Of a stretch of 64,000 bases of DNA, positions 30,918 through 39,207 are shown in pieces (the first letter of the stretch is position 1; each line of letters opens with the position of its first letter). Source of the stretch: Acinetobacter calcoaceticus ANC 3811 (GTDB lineage Bacteria > Pseudomonadota > Gammaproteobacteria > Pseudomonadales > Moraxellaceae). The notes below the pieces were generated by a model. That model saw only the letters and a list, made by a program, of their open reading frames with translations, was not told the DNA's origin and searched no databases. Where the stretch lies: contig NZ_KB976986.1 of NCBI RefSeq assembly GCF_000399665.1, forward strand, positions 2,231,546 to 2,295,545. Reading direction: 5' to 3'. Position numbers and translations under genes: made by a program.

Positions 30918-31811
30918 TCAATCTTTTCCTGAGTACAAAACTGAGCCAACTAAAACCGCTTGGCCTGCAATACTGACATGTAATGTTGAATCTATTTTCT
31001 CAACTGTCACTAAAACTCGCCCCGGTCTTTGTATGGCGAGACCTTGATATCCCCAATAACTTATCTTCTGGTCACATTCGATTAAATCGTGATGAACAAG
31101 GTAGGCCCCCGCTGGACCATTTGCATTACCAGTTACAGGATCTTCATTAATACCGATTGCAGGTGCGAACATTCGGCCATAGGTAATAGGTTCTTGCTTA
31201 CTACCTTCCAAGACAAATGGGAAAAACCCATTGCAACCTATTTCAGCACTGATAGCTTTCAATTTTTCATTGTTCGGCGTTAATCCATCAAGCTTACTTC
31301 TACTCAGCATTGGCACCATCACCTTGGAATGCCCCGTCGTGACAACTTGTATTGGTAAGTCAGCAAAATCACTCTCGCTCACACCCAGTGCGCTTGCAAC
31401 TTCACTCCGTTGATTCGCATTAAAAGGTGGTAAAAACTCTACGCGACCTTGAGTCATTTTCACCAATAACGCTTCTGGACTTCCAAATATTGAAACGGGT
31501 AAATGACCAGCCCCCGTTTTTGCGATTAATGGATAGTCTGATTGATGGCCTGTAGTTGCACGTAAAAAATGAGTAGCGATTGTCGCATGTCCACAGATCG
31601 GGACTTCATTTGTTGGCGTAAAATATCGAACATGTATGTCATGGCTTTGATCTTTAGGTAACAAAACAAAGGCAGTTTCTGAATACCCTGCGAATGCAGC
31701 AATATCTTGCATCTCTTGAGTTGTAAGATGGTCAGCATCTAGAACAACCCCTGCTCGATTTCCTGTATTTGGTTTGGTGGTAAATGCATCAACCACATAA
31801 ATGGTCGTCAT
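30918..31811 (-). CDS. PhzF family isomerase/epimerase
   Basis: A 297-residue diaminopimelate-epimerase-fold protein. Family hallmarks are FTTKPNTGNRAGVV (about 10-23), the catalytic glutamate in YSETAFVLLP (about 43-52), CGHATIATHF (about 73-82) and the second-half EDPVTGNANGPAGAYL. Members isomerise small acids by proton shuttling; the substrate here is unknown and no phenazine genes are near. It is divergent from a LysR gene that may regulate it. Confidence 0.85.
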   Translation of the reverse strand: MTTIYVVDAFTTKPNTGNRAGVVLDADHLTTQEMQDIAAFAGYSETAFVLLPKDQSHDIHVRYFTPTNEVPICGHATIATHFLRATTGHQSDYPLIAKTGAGHLPVSIFGSPEALLVKMTQGRVEFLPPFNANQRSEVASALGVSESDFADLPIQVVTTGHSKVMVPMLSRSKLDGLTPNNEKLKAISAEIGCNGFFPFVLEGSKQEPITYGRMFAPAIGINEDPVTGNANGPAGAYLVHHDLIECDQKISYWGYQGLAIQRPGRVLVTVEKIDSTLHVSIAGQAVLVGSVLYSGKD

Positions 31812-32036
31812 GGCAGAACTCCTCTGTTGTTAATATTGTGATCTCAGAAATAGCTCCTGCCATAACCAGAAAATCTTATTTAATTGCAGCAATGCATGTC
31901 GTAGCTCTAAAAAGTTTATAGTCGCCTCATATAATGATTTTTTGAGTCCTTGTAGTGCTTGTTTGAATTGTATAAATCTAGACAGCAGGGATACTATAGT
32001 TTTTATTGCAAACGCATTTTCTAAATATGGAAAGGT

Positions 32037-32897
32037 ATGAACTGGGACGATACTAAAATTTTGTTAGCTATTGGGCGAACTGGCGGATTGAGCCGCAGTG
32101 CAAAATTGCTTGGTATTAGTGTTTCTACCGTACATCGTAGAGCCGTTGAACTTGAGAAAAGTCTCAATGCGATTCTTTTTTCCCGAGACAGTGATGGCTA
32201 TACACTCACCCACGTTGGAAAACATTTTTTTTCTTTGGCTGAAAAAGCAGAAGAGCATTTAATAGCGATGGAACGTTACAACGATCAAGGGCAACAATCA
32301 TTGTTCCGCATTGCTTTACCTGAGTTAATCGGGCAACAGTTGCTTCAATCAAAGCTAACAGCATTGCAATTGAAGCATCCAGATTTACAATTAGAAATCT
32401 CAACGAGTGTCGTTCCTGTTGATTTTTCCCGACGGGAAGCTGACATTATTCTTCGACTTGTTCGTCCAGAAAGTGGGCGTTACATTATTCGACGCCTTGG
32501 CCAACTGGAGTATGGGCTTTATTGTAGTAAGGATTATCTCTCCAGTTTCACAGAACATGCTGAAACTGATGATTTATTGAATCATCGTATAATCGGTTGG
32601 GATAGAAGCCTTCAATATACTTTTTTAGCACAATGGATGCGTGAACTCACCCGAGATGTAGCCCCTGCTTTGTCTTTTGATAACATGCACTCGCAACTAA
32701 GAGCAGTCATTGAAGGACAAGGAATTACAGCCCTACCTTGTTTTGTTGCAAAAGCTTCAGGTTTAGTGCAAATACTACCTGAGCAAACTTTAAAACAAGA
32801 TGTGTGGTTAATGCGTCATTTAGATACGAAGGATAGTGACTATTCAACGTTGATTAGTGAGACGATTGAAAAAGAACTACAAGAATATCTGTTGTAA
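32037..32897 (+). CDS. LysR-type regulator divergent from the PhzF gene
   Basis: 286 residues. The helix-turn-helix lies at about 5-60 (GLSRSAKLLGISVSTVHRRA). The effector domain contains SRREADIILRLVRPESG (about 127-143), typical of LysR substrate-binding domains. GGAAAGG lies just before the ATG. The 225-bp divergent spacer contains TATAAT at 31930-31935 on the plus strand, a likely -10 box for one of its transcripts. Control of the PhzF gene is inferred from position only. Confidence 0.82.
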   Translation: MNWDDTKILLAIGRTGGLSRSAKLLGISVSTVHRRAVELEKSLNAILFSRDSDGYTLTHVGKHFFSLAEKAEEHLIAMERYNDQGQQSLFRIALPELIGQQLLQSKLTALQLKHPDLQLEISTSVVPVDFSRREADIILRLVRPESGRYIIRRLGQLEYGLYCSKDYLSSFTEHAETDDLLNHRIIGWDRSLQYTFLAQWMRELTRDVAPALSFDNMHSQLRAVIEGQGITALPCFVAKASGLVQILPEQTLKQDVWLMRHLDTKDSDYSTLISETIEKELQEYLL

Positions 32898-32904
32898 TAA
32901 AAAA

Positions 32905-33492
32905 TTAGCTTTTATTCTGATATTTAAAAGCCTTTAAAAGTAATATTAAAACAACCACCACTAGCCAGATTAAAATTAAATACCTCATCAATAAGGTGGG
33001 GAACATAACCCAAATCCACCAAGAAGCAATTTTTTCTTCACTAGTTGAAAAATTAATTACACTCCCTTTTTCATCTTCAAAGAGAACACTGCTAGCCACA
33101 ATTTTATTACCATCAAGAAATATTGAAGGATAAGGGAAAAAACTTCCTTCTAATTTAAGCAATTTTCTAGGTCTATATAATTCACAGAATGAACCATTTT
33201 CATTTTTAAAATATGCACAATTAATTAAAAATTTTTTATTTCCCCTTTTTATTATCAGTGATGTCATACGCCCATGTTTAATTTTAAATTCAGGCTCATA
33301 AACAACAAAACCCTCTTTTTTAGGAGTAAAAACTATACTTGGGTTAAGAGCACAAAGTAGTACGATCAGACAAAAACTTAAGGTAAGGACAATAACAAAA
33401 TTTTTATAAACATACGAATATAATGAAAAAAATGGATCAACCACTTCCCTAGAGATCCACGTTTTAAGTTTATAAATCACATCTACCCCCAC
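32905..33492 (-). CDS. Hypothetical membrane protein, 195 aa
   Basis: Not recognised. It begins with GTG overlapping the previous stop by one base (TAGTG), so translation is coupled to the upstream gene. There is one helix near residues 29-49 (NFVIVLTLSFCLIVLLCALNP), then an extracytoplasmic domain of about 110 residues rich in Lys/Glu/Phe. A second long helix is at about 158-188. AT content is higher than in flanking genes, suggesting an acquired unit. It pairs with the 103-residue membrane protein upstream. Confidence 0.6.
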   Translation of the reverse strand: MGVDVIYKLKTWISREVVDPFFSLYSYVYKNFVIVLTLSFCLIVLLCALNPSIVFTPKKEGFVVYEPEFKIKHGRMTSLIIKRGNKKFLINCAYFKNENGSFCELYRPRKLLKLEGSFFPYPSIFLDGNKIVASSVLFEDEKGSVINFSTSEEKIASWWIWVMFPTLLMRYLILIWLVVVVLILLLKAFKYQNKS

Positions 33493-33803
33493 TATAAAAC
33501 AATAGTAAAAAAGCCAGAGGCCAATAAAACACCAATGCTAAAATTACCAATGAAATCAATAAAATTTACAACATATATATTTTTTAGCTTTGTATAGTTT
33601 TTCACTTGTCTCACTAAAAAAAATAACAAAAAGAATAAAAAATAGAGTACAGAACTGTTAACTGAGTATAGGTCATTAAAATAATTTACTCCTTTACTTC
33701 GTTTAGCAAGTAGATAAAACATAAAAATAGAGTACCCCGTCAAACCTAAGAAAATTGAAGTAAATGCACTTACCTCTGCTTTACTCATAATTTCATCTTT
33801 CAT
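33492..33803 (-). CDS. Hypothetical membrane protein, 103 aa
   Basis: Not recognised. Three likely helices are visible: about 12-32 (FTSIFLGLTGYSIFMFYLLA), about 48-65 (SSVLYFLFFLLFFLV) and about 80-102. GGGGAATTT stands before the ATG. It is translationally coupled to the 195-residue membrane protein. AT-rich like its partner. The two genes form a small operon lying between two regulators. Confidence 0.58.
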   Translation of the reverse strand: MKDEIMSKAEVSAFTSIFLGLTGYSIFMFYLLAKRSKGVNYFNDLYSVNSSVLYFLFFLLFFLVRQVKNYTKLKNIYVVNFIDFIGNFSIGVLLASGFFTIVL

Positions 33804-33873
33804 AAATTCCCCAATAAAAAAATAATTATTTAGTAAAATAAAAAATGTGATTTTATAGCAAAATCAATAATCT

Positions 33874-34473
33874 TTAATACAAATCCAAATAACCAAACAC
33901 AGCTTTTTCAACTCGCTGCTGTAAATGACTTAAATCACTTTCCCCTGCTATGCCTGCCGCGTTAATCATTCCTTTGCTTAAAGCAATTACATCTTGTGCG
34001 GCTAACTGTGCATGTGAAATGCCAGAACGTATAAACAGATCAGAAATTATGGTTTCAAGTTCGTATTGATGCTCATTTTCCTCAATGTCTTTTCCAATGA
34101 TTTCAGAAGCAAATTCTAGAGTTCGTGCCAACTGTGGTCGACTCAATTGATGTTGCACAGCGGCTTGTATGACGAGTTTTAATTTTTCTTTTAAGTCTGC
34201 AGCATCGTGTTGCTGTATGGCTTCAACAATACAATTTGAAAGCTCAGCCCGCTCACGTCGAATTAACTCGACGATTAAAGCATCTTTAGAAGGAAAGTAC
34301 TGATATAGGCTACCAATGCTTACGCCAGCAAGTTCAGCCACGGCATTTGTGTTAAATCCAGCAAAGCCTAAAGACTCTAAAATGCGAGCAGCCGCCTCTA
34401 AAATAGCTTCAAAGGTAGCCACTGAGCGTGCTTGACGTGGGCGTTTACGTGGGTCTGGAAGTGTTTCTGACAT
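33874..34473 (-). CDS. TetR/AcrR family repressor divergent from darcynin
   Basis: About 199 residues from the ATG at 34473 (MSETLPDPRKRPRQARS); the frame extends to 34512 but without a ribosome-binding site. The helix-turn-helix is clear: AILEAAARILESLGFAGFNT and VSIGSLYQYFPSKDALIVEL (about 20-65). The C-terminal half is the ligand-binding domain. Inverted repeats at 34498-34525, in the divergent spacer, are the likely operator. The inducer is unknown. Confidence 0.85.
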   Translation of the reverse strand: MSETLPDPRKRPRQARSVATFEAILEAAARILESLGFAGFNTNAVAELAGVSIGSLYQYFPSKDALIVELIRRERAELSNCIVEAIQQHDAADLKEKLKLVIQAAVQHQLSRPQLARTLEFASEIIGKDIEENEHQYELETIISDLFIRSGISHAQLAAQDVIALSKGMINAAGIAGESDLSHLQQRVEKAVFGYLDLY

Positions 34474-34497
34474 GAGCCGAAATGCGAGTATGTAATG

Positions 34498-34525
34498 TGA
34501 GTAATCACTCATATACTGACTGAGT
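34498..34525. promoter_or_regulatory. Candidate TetR-type operator (TGAGT/ACTCA repeats)
   Basis: TGAGT-AATC-ACTCA (34498-34511) is a perfect inverted repeat, and its right half is again paired with TGAGT at 34521-34525 after nine bases. Three half sites lie between the TetR start (34473) and the darcynin start. Confidence 0.5.
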
Positions 34526-34594
34526 CATGTTGATATGACAAGCAAATGCTGTCTTTTCAGTTGAACTACAACTCGGCTCAGTTATGGAGTGATT

Positions 34595-34924
34595 ATGTCT
34601 AGAACCTATACTTTTTTTATTCATTTAAGAGCATTACCTGCTTGGTTGGCTTTAGCTCGTGAAAAGCGTGCTGAGTTTAGTGTACAAAAGCTTGAAGCTA
34701 TTTTTGAGAAGTACCCGACTGTAAAAGTTCGCTGGTATGACGTTGAAGCATTTAGCACTAAAGCCAGTGATATTGCTGTGTTTGAGACAACATCTCTGCA
34801 AGATTATTATTTTGTGATTGATGCGATTCGAGACTCTGAATTTTGTACAGTACCCTACTTTGAGTTTGTAGAAATTATTCCTGCCATTGAAGATGGATAT
34901 GTGGAGTATGAAAGTTCTTTATAG
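34595..34924 (+). CDS. Darcynin family protein
   Basis: A small soluble protein of 109 residues recalled from Acinetobacter as darcynin; its biochemical function is not known to me. It begins [20 protein letters not shown] and has an alternating strand/helix pattern like a dimeric ferredoxin-like (ABM-type) fold, which is inference. I chose the ATG at 34595 because GGAG lies five bases upstream; a GTG two codons earlier is weaker. It is divergent from a TetR gene that probably controls it. Confidence 0.75.
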   Translation: MSRTYTFFIHLRALPAWLALAREKRAEFSVQKLEAIFEKYPTVKVRWYDVEAFSTKASDIAVFETTSLQDYYFVIDAIRDSEFCTVPYFEFVEIIPAIEDGYVEYESSL

Positions 34925-34979
34925 AGGTTGTCGATAACCTAATTAACTTTACACGACCAGTAGATGACTTAGTTCTAAT

Positions 34980-35008
34980 AAAAAAACCGACAGTCAGTCG
35001 GCTTTTTT
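34980..35008. terminator. Terminator between darcynin and the defence cassette
   Basis: AAAAACCGAC-AGTCA-GTCGGCTTTTTT forms a stem with T run on the plus strand and A run upstream. It can end both darcynin and the oppositely transcribed helicase gene. Confidence 0.8.
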
Positions 35009-35016
35009 ATAAAAAA

Positions 35017-36858
35017 TTAAATTAAATGTATTTCATCTTCAAGAAACCACTCTTTTTCAATTAATTGCTTCTTTAAAAATGCTGGGCTTTTTGTATAACA
35101 AACTACCGCCAAACTTTTTTCAGCACGGCTACAAATTACATAGAATAATCTTCTGGTACGAGATAGAGCACTATCAAGTCCTAAAGACTCATTCTTTCTG
35201 TCGGTTACACTTAAATCCTTAATTCCTAGAAACTTTTCATAATCAAATAAAAAACCTCCTGCTTCATCATCATCTAAAATTGCCATTACTCTTTCAAACT
35301 GTAAACCTTTCACCCCTTGATGAGTATCGAATGCCGAACTTCCATCTATATAAGATGCATATTTAAATAGCTGATCTGTTTTTGCATCTAAGGCTTGGCT
35401 ATATGCAATAAGTTCGGAGGAGGTACTGTCTGTATCTGTAGCATAGCTATCTAAAATTGATGCCTGTATTAATAATGGTGGAATATTTAAGAGGTTATTT
35501 TCATAAATATAATTAAGAATAATTTTTATAGAATTATTACTATTCATCAAAAGATCAAACAATTCATTTTTTTTATCTCTTATATTTTTCAAATAATTCA
35601 ACTGATCCTCTATAGTAGAGAAATTACGAAAAACATCTGAACTTTCTCTTAGTATCTTTATGATATTAAAATCATTTTTAGACTTTACAGAATTAATAAA
35701 TTCACAAAATGTACCCACTAAAAATCTTAAAGATTGAGTATCAGCAGCACTCAACTTACTTCGTAATGCCGAATCGTATAATGGTTTATAAAACTTATGG
35801 AACCCAGAGCGAGTTGCAGCCATATGATGTTCTAAAATCAAAGTCTTTATCTCAGATCTTATATTCCATTTATCATCATTGGTTATTTCTTTCATAGTTT
35901 TACAGATTTCAGCTTCAACTAACAATTTATCTAAATTCTGATTATTTGTATCAATAATTAAACAACGAGCAAACCCATCATCCTTAACTTTAGATTCTTG
36001 TTGAAATTTATCGGCTTCGAATCTTATTTTATTAATCAATGTCACTACTCTTTTCGGACATCTCCAGTTTTCAACCTTTTCTGGACGTTTCCAATTTTCA
36101 GGAACAAATCCACCTAAATCTTTCTTATTATTAGTAAAAATTCGCTGCATATTATCACCAAACAATCCTATTACAAACTGATTATGAAATTCAATTTGTG
36201 TTTGGACTAATGCATCAATTACCTTTTCATAAGTATCTTGAGCTTCATCTAAAAAAAGAATAGGAAATTTATTCACCAGAATTTTTTTAAATGACTTTTT
36301 TTCTAATAATAATTTTGAAAAAATATCTATAACTTCCGAGTGTTCCAATGAACTTTCTTCAACATTTGACGAATTTGGATTATAAGTAAAACACCTAGTT
36401 GATTCTAATAAAGATAATCTTTTTAAAGACTTTTTAACTCTCTCTTGCCTGCTTATACTGGTTTTATTGTTTAAATCTCTAGATTTTTTTAATGCCTCTT
36501 CCTCTTCACTAATAATTACTTTTAAATTTTCTTTAATAATTTCTTTAATTTCCTTTGTAAAGGGTGATATTAAACTCCAAGCAAAACTATGTATTGTACT
36601 AACAAAGAAATTATCATCGAAATTAATTCGCTCTTTAATTTCATCACAGGCAGCATTTGTATATGTTATAACAGCGAGCTTTTTATTTTCTCGACTAAGA
36701 GATAAAAGTATATCTTCTTTTATTTTCTTTAATACCTGATGTAATGTATGTGTTTTTCCTGCACCAGCGCCTGCGTATAGAATAAAACTTTGTGGAGGAG
36801 ATGACGATACATAATCAAATATTAAATCTTCTAAAACTATAGGATTAGCAGACTTCAT
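35017..36858 (-). CDS. UvrD-like ATP-dependent helicase, GajB-like
   Basis: 613 residues with the superfamily 1 helicase motifs in order: Walker A AGAGAGKTHTL (about 28-38), Ia VITYTNAACDEIKERI (about 63-78), II FLDEAQDT (about 202-209), III FGDNMQR, V TDSTSSE...THQGVKGLQFERV (THQGVKG about 516-522) and VI SRTRRLFYVICSRAEKSL. It starts inside the last 14 bases of the OLD-nuclease gene, so the two are coupled. An OLD nuclease with a UvrD-like helicase is the Gabija anti-phage arrangement (GajA/GajB), though this protein is longer than the founding 494-residue GajB. Very AT-rich, unlike the core genes. Confidence 0.82.
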   Translation of the reverse strand: MKSANPIVLEDLIFDYVSSSPPQSFILYAGAGAGKTHTLHQVLKKIKEDILLSLSRENKKLAVITYTNAACDEIKERINFDDNFFVSTIHSFAWSLISPFTKEIKEIIKENLKVIISEEEEALKKSRDLNNKTSISRQERVKKSLKRLSLLESTRCFTYNPNSSNVEESSLEHSEVIDIFSKLLLEKKSFKKILVNKFPILFLDEAQDTYEKVIDALVQTQIEFHNQFVIGLFGDNMQRIFTNNKKDLGGFVPENWKRPEKVENWRCPKRVVTLINKIRFEADKFQQESKVKDDGFARCLIIDTNNQNLDKLLVEAEICKTMKEITNDDKWNIRSEIKTLILEHHMAATRSGFHKFYKPLYDSALRSKLSAADTQSLRFLVGTFCEFINSVKSKNDFNIIKILRESSDVFRNFSTIEDQLNYLKNIRDKKNELFDLLMNSNNSIKIILNYIYENNLLNIPPLLIQASILDSYATDTDSTSSELIAYSQALDAKTDQLFKYASYIDGSSAFDTHQGVKGLQFERVMAILDDDEAGGFLFDYEKFLGIKDLSVTDRKNESLGLDSALSRTRRLFYVICSRAEKSLAVVCYTKSPAFLKKQLIEKEWFLEDEIHLI

Positions 36859-39091
36859 TAGCTTCTCCTTGTGCTAACTCATCAATGCCTAATATTTTAT
36901 TTTCCAACCAAATTAGACCCTCATCAATATATTTTGGTGTTTTTAAATCCTTAGGCTCTAGACCATAAATTAAATCCATAGCCATATCCACTTTATTACT
37001 TTCTAAAGCTAAAAAAACACTTTTCCTAAAATCATCAAACTCCTCGAAATCTTCAGCTTTCATCATTTTAAATAGAACTCCAGTTGCTTTAATTCGAGTA
37101 TCCTCTTTATCAACATCTGTTTTAAAAATAGTATTAATCAAATTTCTATTTTCAAAATAAATAGACTCTTCAAATGTATAAGGAAATACTATTTTATTTT
37201 TACTCTTAAAATCTAAAGTGACTTGAGTCTGGTAACTTACCCTTATATTCCCAATAGTTTTTTCTTCATACGTTAAATTCAATAGTTCATCAATCTTATC
37301 TTTAATAGGAAACCATGTTTTTAAAGTATCATTATTTGTTAATTGACTTGTATTCGGTAACGGTATACTCTTTTTATACTTCACTTTTTCAGTATTATTT
37401 TTATTTATTTTAATATTTCCATCTTCATCCGTTTGAATTACTCGACTAACTGAATCTAGATCTGTGATAATTAAACAAGGTAGATCAAGTTTTTCAATTA
37501 AGTTCTTTAATCGATGAGCATGTGCCCCCCCAACTGAGAGTATAGAGATATAACTGCTATTAAGTTTAGGAAAGTGATTCTTAATAAAATGGGGTAAGAG
37601 TAACCTTTCAGCATCACCTTCAACTAAAATAACTCCATTTGCAAAAAATAAATCACAATGAGTAGTTCTAATATATCGAGTTACAAACTTCTCATTCTGT
37701 GATGAGTTTTCATCAAAAGTTCTTGAAAGATCTACTATTTCTGCATGTGGTATTGCATCACTATTTTTCCTTTTAAAGTAACGCAGATTTGAGAAGTCTA
37801 GCTCTCGAGCTAAATAACTTGAATGAGTGCTTACCAATAATTGTGTTCCGCAATGACTAGGTTGACCCATACACAAGGTCTCATATGCTTTCTTTATAAA
37901 GACTTGCTGTACTTGAGCATGTAAATGAGCTTCTGGCTCTTCAATAAGAACTAAGTGTAATGGTTCAATAGGATCTTGATCTAGTTTATTCTTTCTTAAC
38001 CAAGTTTCACGAAAATCTATCAATGTTAAAGTAATAGAAATTAGCCTTCTAAAACCTAATCCATTTAATCCTTCAGGAATTCTAATTTCTTCTTCCCCAT
38101 CATTATTAATCTTAAAACGTATTGCACTTTCATGACCTAATGTCTCAATTTGGTCAATCTTACTGGAAATACTAATATTAGGATCATTTTTACTTCCAGG
38201 ATAACCTAAGTCTCTTATCTCACTTAATACTTCAGAGAAAGTTTCTGTTAACGTCGTATCAAAAGCACTTTTAGAATCATTTATTGCTTTAATTGCTACT
38301 AAATCATTGGCTGTTTTCTTACGATCATCATTATCAAAATGTGACTTATAAAAACTTTGAATAATACTCGATAGTAAGTTTTTTGCACCATTACTATTAA
38401 AAAATCCAGCATCCTCACCAATTACATTTATTTTTATTAAATCTTTCAGAGGTTCACTAGTCTCCAATAAAATCTCTTCTGTATTTTCAGAATAAGGATC
38501 AATAACATATGATTTTATTCTAAAATATTTATCTAGATGTCGACTTAAGAACTCTTGTATATTTTCATTTGGCCAAAAATTGCTAATCGCAATTTGATCA
38601 TTCTGCGAGATGACTCTTTTATTCTCATTGCATAGTTCAACAAAATCATTTCTCAATTCCTCTATATTTTTAGGTTCAAATCTTAATCTCAAACCAACAA
38701 ACCCTCCATCCCAATCCAATGAAGGTAAAAACTCTATTACATGATGAATTTCAGAAGAATCAACATTTATGATTAAGTCTAGACTAGGACAAAATTTTTT
38801 CCATTCTTCTAATTCTTCTTCTGGATTCATTACAACTGCTTTATCAAACCAACATTGGGCTTTTTTGTTTAATTTTCCCCAATTATCAAATGTAAAATCT
38901 GTATACTTAAAACCTTCCTTTGAAGCCGTATCATTAGAGGATCCATGTTTTAAAAATAATTTTAAAACTTTTATTGCTGAGGTTTTTCCACTGTTATTTG
39001 CCCCTACTAAAATAGTTTGATCTGATGAAAAACTAAGTGAACAATTTTTTAATTTCCTGAAATTTCTTATGTCAGCCCTAACTAATTTCAT
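36845..39091 (-). CDS. OLD family ATPase/TOPRIM endonuclease, GajA-like
   Basis: 748 residues. The N-terminal ABC-type ATPase has Walker A GANNSGKT (about 32-39), a long coiled insert, Walker B LHLVLIEEPEAHLH (about 370-383) and the H-loop STHSSYL. The C-terminal TOPRIM domain has the metal-binding glutamate in ILVEGDAERLLLP (about 476-488) and LIITDLDS. Followed by an overlapping UvrD-like gene, which fits class 2 OLD/Gabija GajA. In Gabija the nuclease is released when phage replication depletes nucleotides. Larger than the founding GajA (578 residues), with about 170 extra residues after TOPRIM. Confidence 0.85.
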   Translation of the reverse strand: MKLVRADIRNFRKLKNCSLSFSSDQTILVGANNSGKTSAIKVLKLFLKHGSSNDTASKEGFKYTDFTFDNWGKLNKKAQCWFDKAVVMNPEEELEEWKKFCPSLDLIINVDSSEIHHVIEFLPSLDWDGGFVGLRLRFEPKNIEELRNDFVELCNENKRVISQNDQIAISNFWPNENIQEFLSRHLDKYFRIKSYVIDPYSENTEEILLETSEPLKDLIKINVIGEDAGFFNSNGAKNLLSSIIQSFYKSHFDNDDRKKTANDLVAIKAINDSKSAFDTTLTETFSEVLSEIRDLGYPGSKNDPNISISSKIDQIETLGHESAIRFKINNDGEEEIRIPEGLNGLGFRRLISITLTLIDFRETWLRKNKLDQDPIEPLHLVLIEEPEAHLHAQVQQVFIKKAYETLCMGQPSHCGTQLLVSTHSSYLARELDFSNLRYFKRKNSDAIPHAEIVDLSRTFDENSSQNEKFVTRYIRTTHCDLFFANGVILVEGDAERLLLPHFIKNHFPKLNSSYISILSVGGAHAHRLKNLIEKLDLPCLIITDLDSVSRVIQTDEDGNIKINKNNTEKVKYKKSIPLPNTSQLTNNDTLKTWFPIKDKIDELLNLTYEEKTIGNIRVSYQTQVTLDFKSKNKIVFPYTFEESIYFENRNLINTIFKTDVDKEDTRIKATGVLFKMMKAEDFEEFDDFRKSVFLALESNKVDMAMDLIYGLEPKDLKTPKYIDEGLIWLENKILGIDELAQGEANEVC

Positions 39092-39207
39092 TTTTTATTC
39101 CAATTTTTTATTAAACATAGCCTTAACATTACAAAAATATTTATAAATCTTCTACAATTTTGTAAAAAAAATTAACACTAAACAATAAAACTTATCTCTT
39201 AAAAAAA

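Noticed and set aside
30918..31811. Phenazine biosynthesis
   Set aside because: A lone PhzF-family gene without other phz genes does not support this pathway.
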